NCBI GenBank assembly: GCA_963625655.1
Contig: CAVFTS010000005.1
Span: forward strand, 3,945-67,944
Reading direction: 5' to 3'
Source: F23-B02 sp963625655
Lineage (GTDB): Bacteria; Bacillota; Clostridia; Oscillospirales; Oscillospiraceae
Length of the DNA: 64,000 nt
Under the pieces are notes generated by a model, which was not told the origin of the DNA, searched no databases, and saw nothing but the letters and a program-made list of their open reading frames with translations. Positions 59,562-64,000 of this stretch are shown piece after piece. A program made the position numbers and the translations under genes. The number at the start of each line of letters is the position of its first letter. Position 1 is the first letter of the stretch.

Positions 59562-61220
59562 ATGACACCAAAAATCAAAATCATACCCCTTGGCGGTCTC
59601 GGAGAGATCGGTAAAAACATGACCGCATTTGAATGCGGTTCCGACATCATTGTCGTAGACTGCGGTCTCGGCTTTCCCGACGAGCAGATGTACGGCATTG
59701 ATATCGTCATACCCGATATAGCGTATCTGAAGGCAAACGCCTCTCGGATAAAGGGTATCATTCTTACCCACGGTCACGAGGACCACATCGGCGCCATACC
59801 TTATGTTATGAAGGCGCTCGACGTTCCTATATACGCAACTCCGCTCACCGCTGCGCTCGTTGAGCTGAAGCTTGAGGAGCATGATCTGCTTTACAATACG
59901 CAGATATTCACAAAAAAGGCAGGCGACAGCTTCCGCCTCGGCTGCTTTACGGTCGAATTCATAAACGTCAACCACAGCATAGCGGACGCCGTTGCGCTTG
60001 CCATCAAAACACCTCTCGGCACGATAATTCACACCGGAGACTTCAAGATCGACATTACCCCCATACAGGGCAAGATGATCGACTTGCCTCGCTTGGGTCA
60101 GCTCGGCAACGAGGGTGTGCTGGCTCTGCTCAGTGACTCGACGAATGTTGAGAAACCGGGCTATTCCGTCTCCGAAATGAAGGTCGGGGAGACCTTCGAC
60201 AGACTGTTTAAAAACTGTGACCAGAGGATCATTGTTACGACCTTTGCCTCGAACGTTTACCGCTTGCAGCAGATTATTGACGTTGCGGCAAAGTACAAGC
60301 GCAAGGTCGGCATAACGGGGCGCAGCATGGAGAATATCCTCAGAGTGGCGACCGTTCTCGGCTACCTAAGCGTGCCGGAAGGCGTCCTCATGGACATAGC
60401 GCAGCTAAACAAGATGCCGAAAAACAAGGTGGTTATCATATCGACCGGCAGTCAGGGCGAAGCCATGTCCGCACTTTACAGAATGGCGTTCTCCGAACAC
60501 AGACAGATAAACATAGAGCCGGGTGACAGGGTCATCGTTTCCGCATCAGCCATCCCCGGCAACGAGAACATGATAAGCAAGGTTATTGACGAGCTGTTCC
60601 ACAAGGGCGCAGAGGTTATTTACGACCGCAACACCGACCTTCACGTTTCGGGTCACGCCTCGCAGGAGGAGCAGAAGATGATGCTTGCCCTCGTAAAGCC
60701 CAAGTACTTTATCCCCGTACACGGCGAATATCGTATGCTCGTCAAGCACGCAGAGCTGGGTAAGCTCATGGGTGTTCCGCCGAAAAACGTCGTTATCGCC
60801 GAAAACGGAAAGGTGATCGAAATAACGAAAAAGAGCATAAAGCTGAGCGGCAGCGTGCAGTCCGGCGCCGTCATGGTTGACGGAACCGGCGTCGGCGACG
60901 TCGGCAGCGTCGTAATGCGTGACCGTCACAGGCTCGCCGAGGACGGTATGGTCGTTGTCGTGGTCACTCTCTCGTCTTGGGACAATGCAATGCTTGCGGA
61001 GCCTGAGATACTCACCAGGGGCTTTGTTTACGTTAAAGAGGCCGAGGAGATGCTTGTAGAGCTGAGACGTGTCACGAGAGAGGCGGTCATTGCCTGTCAG
61101 GATGCCGGCATCAAGGACTGGTCCTCGATAAAGAGCCGCATAAAGAGCAGCGTTTCCGCCTATCTGTATAAGGCGACGAAGCGCAGTCCGATGATTCTCC
61201 CGCTCATATCCGAAGTATGA
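59562..61220 (+). CDS. rnjA: ribonuclease J
   Basis: A 552-residue metallo-beta-lactamase-fold RNase with 5'-exo and endo activity. It has IIPLGGLGEIGKNM, the zinc motif THGHEDHIGA, the beta-CASP segment with STGSQGEAMSAL, and VSGHASQEEQKMM and IPVHGEYRM further on. The ATG at 59562 follows ACGGAG; an ATG at 59505 lies inside the terminator hairpin. It overlaps the dipeptidase gene by 4 nt. Confidence 0.95.
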   Translation: MTPKIKIIPLGGLGEIGKNMTAFECGSDIIVVDCGLGFPDEQMYGIDIVIPDIAYLKANASRIKGIILTHGHEDHIGAIPYVMKALDVPIYATPLTAALVELKLEEHDLLYNTQIFTKKAGDSFRLGCFTVEFINVNHSIADAVALAIKTPLGTIIHTGDFKIDITPIQGKMIDLPRLGQLGNEGVLALLSDSTNVEKPGYSVSEMKVGETFDRLFKNCDQRIIVTTFASNVYRLQQIIDVAAKYKRKVGITGRSMENILRVATVLGYLSVPEGVLMDIAQLNKMPKNKVVIISTGSQGEAMSALYRMAFSEHRQINIEPGDRVIVSASAIPGNENMISKVIDELFHKGAEVIYDRNTDLHVSGHASQEEQKMMLALVKPKYFIPVHGEYRMLVKHAELGKLMGVPPKNVVIAENGKVIEITKKSIKLSGSVQSGAVMVDGTGVGDVGSVVMRDRHRLAEDGMVVVVVTLSSWDNAMLAEPEILTRGFVYVKEAEEMLVELRRVTREAVIACQDAGIKDWSSIKSRIKSSVSAYLYKATKRSPMILPLISEV

Positions 61221-62125
61221 GTATTCCGCTTTTTGACTGCCATTGCGATACGATAGTCGAGGCAGCCGCCGCAAATGCACATCTTCGCTCAAACCGGCTT
61301 CAGCTTGACCTTGAACGCCTTCACCGCTATTCGCCCTGCGCACAGATGTTTGCCGTTTGCACGGAGATAGAGCATGAGCCACAAGCCCCTGCCGAGCAGA
61401 TGCTTATGCGCCTCAACTCGGAGCTTTGCGCAAACAGCGATATTGTGCGGCTTTGCCTTACCGCCGACGATATTGATTTGGCAACGGCGGAGGGGAAGAT
61501 CGCAGCCTTCATCTCCGTTGAGGGTGCCGAACAGCTCACGACGCTTGAGCGGGCGTATTCCCTCGGCGTGAGATGCGTTCACCCGACGTGGAATTACGAC
61601 AACCGCTACTGCGGAGCGGCGCTTGCCGGGGGCGGCGGTCTCACCGATGCCGGGCGCAACCTCGTCATGCGGGCGCAGGAGATGGGAATTTTGCTTGATA
61701 TGTCTCATATTTCCGAAGCCGGATTTTTTGACGTTCTCGCAATAAGCGGCAAGCCCGTTATTGCCGGTCATTCAAACTCTGCTGCGGTAATGCGGCATAA
61801 GCGCAATCTGACGGACGCACAGTTCACCGAGCTTGTAAAGTGCGGCGGGGGAGCCGGAATCAACCTTTATCCCGACTTCCTCGGCGGCGAGAAGAACCTT
61901 GCATCCGTAGTCTCGCATATAGAGCATTTTCTTTCCCTCGGCGGACGGCACTCGGTGTTCCTCGGCTGCGATTTTGACGGTGTTGACTCTCTGCCGGACG
62001 GCATTTCCGGCGTACAGGATCTTGAAAAGCTCTACTGTGAGCTGCTGCGCCGTAACTACAACGAGGACTGTGTACGGGATATATTTTGGAATAACCTTTA
62101 CAATATTTTCAGGAGGGCGCTGTGA
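61217..62125 (+). CDS. membrane dipeptidase family (M19) protein
   Basis: A 302-residue peptidase of the renal dipeptidase family. The metal motifs are DCHCDT (7-12, usually DxHND), VEGAEQL, DMSHISEAGFFDVL, AGHSNSAAV and GCDFDGVDSLP. It would cleave dipeptides, possibly with D-residues. No signal peptide is visible, so it is cytoplasmic. It overlaps rnjA and the ArsC-like gene by 4 nt each. Confidence 0.93.
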   Translation: MSIPLFDCHCDTIVEAAAANAHLRSNRLQLDLERLHRYSPCAQMFAVCTEIEHEPQAPAEQMLMRLNSELCANSDIVRLCLTADDIDLATAEGKIAAFISVEGAEQLTTLERAYSLGVRCVHPTWNYDNRYCGAALAGGGGLTDAGRNLVMRAQEMGILLDMSHISEAGFFDVLAISGKPVIAGHSNSAAVMRHKRNLTDAQFTELVKCGGGAGINLYPDFLGGEKNLASVVSHIEHFLSLGGRHSVFLGCDFDGVDSLPDGISGVQDLEKLYCELLRRNYNEDCVRDIFWNNLYNIFRRAL

Positions 62126-62454
62126 ACATACAGATATTCGGCAAATCAAAGTGCTTTGATACAAAAAAGGCCGAACGCTACTTTAAAGAGCGAAGGATTA
62201 AATATCAGTTTGTCGATATAATGAAATACGGTATGAGCAGGGGAGAGCTTAATTCGGTCAAAAACGCCGTAGGGCTTGCTGCGATGGTAAACGAGTCCGA
62301 CCCCGACTACCCTCTGTTAAAATATCTTGCGGGTCAAGACGCACAGCTCCAGAAGCTGTTTGAATGTCCGTGGCTTATCAAAACTCCCGTCGTAAGAAAC
62401 GGGAAGAAGGCTACCGTCGGCTATTGCCCGGACGTGTGGTCAAAATGGGAATGA
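62122..62454 (+). CDS. ArsC/Spx family thioredoxin-fold protein
   Basis: A 110-residue protein starting at GTG with AGGAGGG upstream. The N-terminus IQIFGKSKCFDTKKAERYFKE has the ArsC/YffB-type cysteine (Cys11), with only one cysteine at the active site, unlike the CxxC of Spx. The C-terminal CPWLIKTPVVRNGKKATVGY is typical. Likely a glutaredoxin-like or ArsC-related reductase; no ars genes are nearby. Confidence 0.88.
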   Translation: MNIQIFGKSKCFDTKKAERYFKERRIKYQFVDIMKYGMSRGELNSVKNAVGLAAMVNESDPDYPLLKYLAGQDAQLQKLFECPWLIKTPVVRNGKKATVGYCPDVWSKWE

Positions 62455-62463
62455 GGTGTTGTT

Positions 62464-63906
62464 ATGAATGTTTGCGAATTAAAGCCCGAAAAGGTTTTTG
62501 AGTTTTTTGAACTGATCTCCTCCGTTCCGCACGGTTCGGACAACACGGAGCAGATCAGTGCGCTTTGCTGCAAATTTGCCGCCGAGCGTAATCTTGACTA
62601 TATTCAGGACGAGGTCGGCAATGTAATAATCAGAAAGCCTGCGACCCCCGGATATGAATCGCACCCGACCGTCATGCTCCAGGGACACATGGACATGGTT
62701 GCAGTTAAGACCCTCGAATCCGATATCGACCTTGAGCGGGACGGCCTCAGACTCAAGAGCGACGGAGAGTATCTTTGGGCAGACGGAACGAGCCTCGGCG
62801 CCGATGACGGCATTGCGGTCGCAATGATAATGGCGCTCATGGACAGTGACAATATTCCGCATCCTCCCATCGAGGCGATCATCACGATAAACGAGGAAAC
62901 GGGTATGGACGGCGCCGTCTTTCTTGACACCTCCGTACTCAAAGGGCGCAGAATGATAAACATCGACTCGGAAGACGAGGGCATAATAACCGTCGGTTGC
63001 GCAGGCGGTGCAAGAGTATACGGCCAGTTTGAGTTAAAGAGAACCGAAGGCGAGTACCTCACAGCAAGGCTGACGGTCGGCGGTCTGACCGGCGGTCACT
63101 CCGGCTCCGAGATTCAGAAGGGCAGAGCCAACTCCAACAAACTTATGGGTGAGCTGCTGCATGTGCTTTGCGCATTGCGGAATGTGCATCTTGTGTCGCT
63201 CGACGGCGGCGAAAAGGATAACGCCATTGCAAACCACTCCGAGGCGATCATAGCTTTCCGGCCAGACGAATCGGAGCTTGTCCGGCACATCGCAGTGGCT
63301 CAGGGTGAGCTTATAAAGCTGCGCATAGCGAGCACCGACCCCAATGCATATGTGAGCTTTGAGCTTCTTGAAAGCGGCGTCGTATCCGTTGCCGACGACG
63401 ATTCGGCAGCTTCCGTCATATCTGCCATGTGCAGGATTCCCGACGGTGTACAGACCATGAGCGCCGATATTGAGGGGCTTGTCGAAACCTCGCTCAACTT
63501 CGGTGTACTTAGCACAGAGGGCGACACCGTGAGCATGACCTTCTGCCTCAGAAGCTCCGTAAAGCTCGAAAAGGAGGGTCTTATTAAGCTTGTCTCCGAC
63601 GTTATCGTTGACTGCGGCGGTACTGCCGACTGCGGCTCCGAGTACCCCGCTTGGGAATATTGCAAGGACTCTCCGCTTCGTGATGCGGTCGTCGACGCCT
63701 TTTCGGCACAGTACGGCAGAGCGCCCGTGGTAAACGTGATGCATGCCGGGCTTGAATGCGGTTTGTTTTCGTCGAAGATAGACGGGCTTGACTGCGTATC
63801 CATAGGACCCGACATTCTCGACATTCACACCGTCAACGAAAAGCTTGACATAGCTTCCACAGCAAGGACTTGGACCTTGCTTCTGAACATCTTAAAGGCT
63901 CTGTAA
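62464..63906 (+). CDS. pepD: aminoacyl-histidine dipeptidase (PepD)
   Basis: A 480-residue M20C metallopeptidase. It has PHGSDNTEQIS, LQGHMDMVA with the metal histidine, DGTSLGADDGIAVAM, NEETGMDGA with the catalytic glutamate, and GGLTGGHSGSEI. The C-terminal HAGLECGLFSSK and HTVNEKLD are typical. It hydrolyses Xaa-His and other dipeptides. GAGGTG precedes the ATG. It is the last gene before a strong terminator. Confidence 0.97.
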   Translation: MNVCELKPEKVFEFFELISSVPHGSDNTEQISALCCKFAAERNLDYIQDEVGNVIIRKPATPGYESHPTVMLQGHMDMVAVKTLESDIDLERDGLRLKSDGEYLWADGTSLGADDGIAVAMIMALMDSDNIPHPPIEAIITINEETGMDGAVFLDTSVLKGRRMINIDSEDEGIITVGCAGGARVYGQFELKRTEGEYLTARLTVGGLTGGHSGSEIQKGRANSNKLMGELLHVLCALRNVHLVSLDGGEKDNAIANHSEAIIAFRPDESELVRHIAVAQGELIKLRIASTDPNAYVSFELLESGVVSVADDDSAASVISAMCRIPDGVQTMSADIEGLVETSLNFGVLSTEGDTVSMTFCLRSSVKLEKEGLIKLVSDVIVDCGGTADCGSEYPAWEYCKDSPLRDAVVDAFSAQYGRAPVVNVMHAGLECGLFSSKIDGLDCVSIGPDILDIHTVNEKLDIASTARTWTLLLNILKAL

Positions 63907-63916
63907 GCCGTATAGC

Positions 63917-63949
63917 AAAAGGAAGCACCGCCGAGCGGTGCTTCCTTTT
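63917..63949 (+). terminator. terminator after pepD
   Basis: AAAAGGAAGCACCGC (63917-63931) pairs perfectly with GCGGTGCTTCCTTTT (63935-63949) around CGA. Nothing is recognised in the last 50 bases of the window. Confidence 0.94.
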
Positions 63950-64000
63950 CAGACTGTCAAAGAACTATTTAAAAGCAGACGCAATAAGTAAAATTCAATA

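Noticed and set aside
1..64000. CRISPR arrays, tRNA or rRNA genes, insertion sequences, prophage or defence islands
   Set aside because: No regularly spaced repeats, tRNA cloverleafs, transposase or phage-like reading frames were seen; the gene content is conserved backbone.

Overview
The window is chromosomal backbone from a low-to-moderate GC anaerobic Firmicute of class Clostridia, most like the Oscillospirales/Ruminococcaceae. The pointers are a complete spoIIIA operon, GerW, SPOCS/LysM and DUF1540 genes, a CarD-ispD-ispF cluster, an IspH-ribosomal protein S1 fusion, cdaA-cdaR, and a tyrosine T-box leader. Almost every gene is on the + strand in tightly packed operons with many 1-14 nt overlaps. 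I see no rRNA or tRNA genes, phage genes, insertion sequences or CRISPR arrays.

Layout. 1-4.9 kb: a gene tail, rplS with its own promoter and terminator, then lepB-rbgA-rnhB-yraN-thrC and a minus-strand DUF1540 gene. 5-12 kb: a phosphoesterase, then the protein-quality block tig-clpP-clpX-lon-engB. 12-17 kb: site-2 protease, scpA-scpB (chromosome segregation), DUF2953-gerW, a D,D-carboxypeptidase and rluB. 17-22 kb: an RpiR-type regulator, a BaiN/HI0933-like flavoprotein, cmk and ispH-S1. 22-29.8 kb: carD-ispD-ispF, DUF3343 with a cysteine desulfurase-like enzyme, cdaA-cdaR (c-di-AMP), rseC, yicC-remA-gmk-rpoZ. 29.8-39.2 kb: priA-def-fmt-rsmB-rlmN-prpC-prkC-rsgA. 39.2-45.5 kb: sporulation region with a tiny membrane protein, a broken SipL-like SPOCS/LysM gene and spoIIIAA-AH. 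45.6-54.6 kb: asp23-nusB-xseA-xseB-ispA-dxs-tlyA-nadK-argR-recN. 54.6-57 kb: Tyr T-box, C_GCAxxG_C_C protein, tyrS, YbaK. 57-64 kb: a minus-strand zinc-ribbon membrane protein, then rpe-recR-rnjA-dipeptidase-ArsC-like-pepD.

Functionally the window joins translation and ribosome maturation (rplS, rbgA, engB, rsgA, def, fmt, rsmB, rlmN, S1, tyrS), isoprenoid synthesis by the MEP route (dxs, ispD, ispF, ispH, ispA), proteolysis, DNA repair (rnhB, priA, recN, recR, xseAB) and sporulation.

The most notable signals are regulatory or evolutionary rather than a new multi-gene system. They are a strong internal ribosome binding site at the IspH/S1 boundary, two hairpins that bury the ribosome binding site of the next gene, a SipL-like spore gene broken by a frameshift plus an amber codon beside an intact spoIIIA operon, a T-box placing a cysteine-rich protein of unknown function under tyrosine control, an unassigned structured leader before rpe, and a perfect inverted repeat over the promoter of an RpiR-type regulator. 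All domain and family calls were made by eye from motifs; none was checked against a database.
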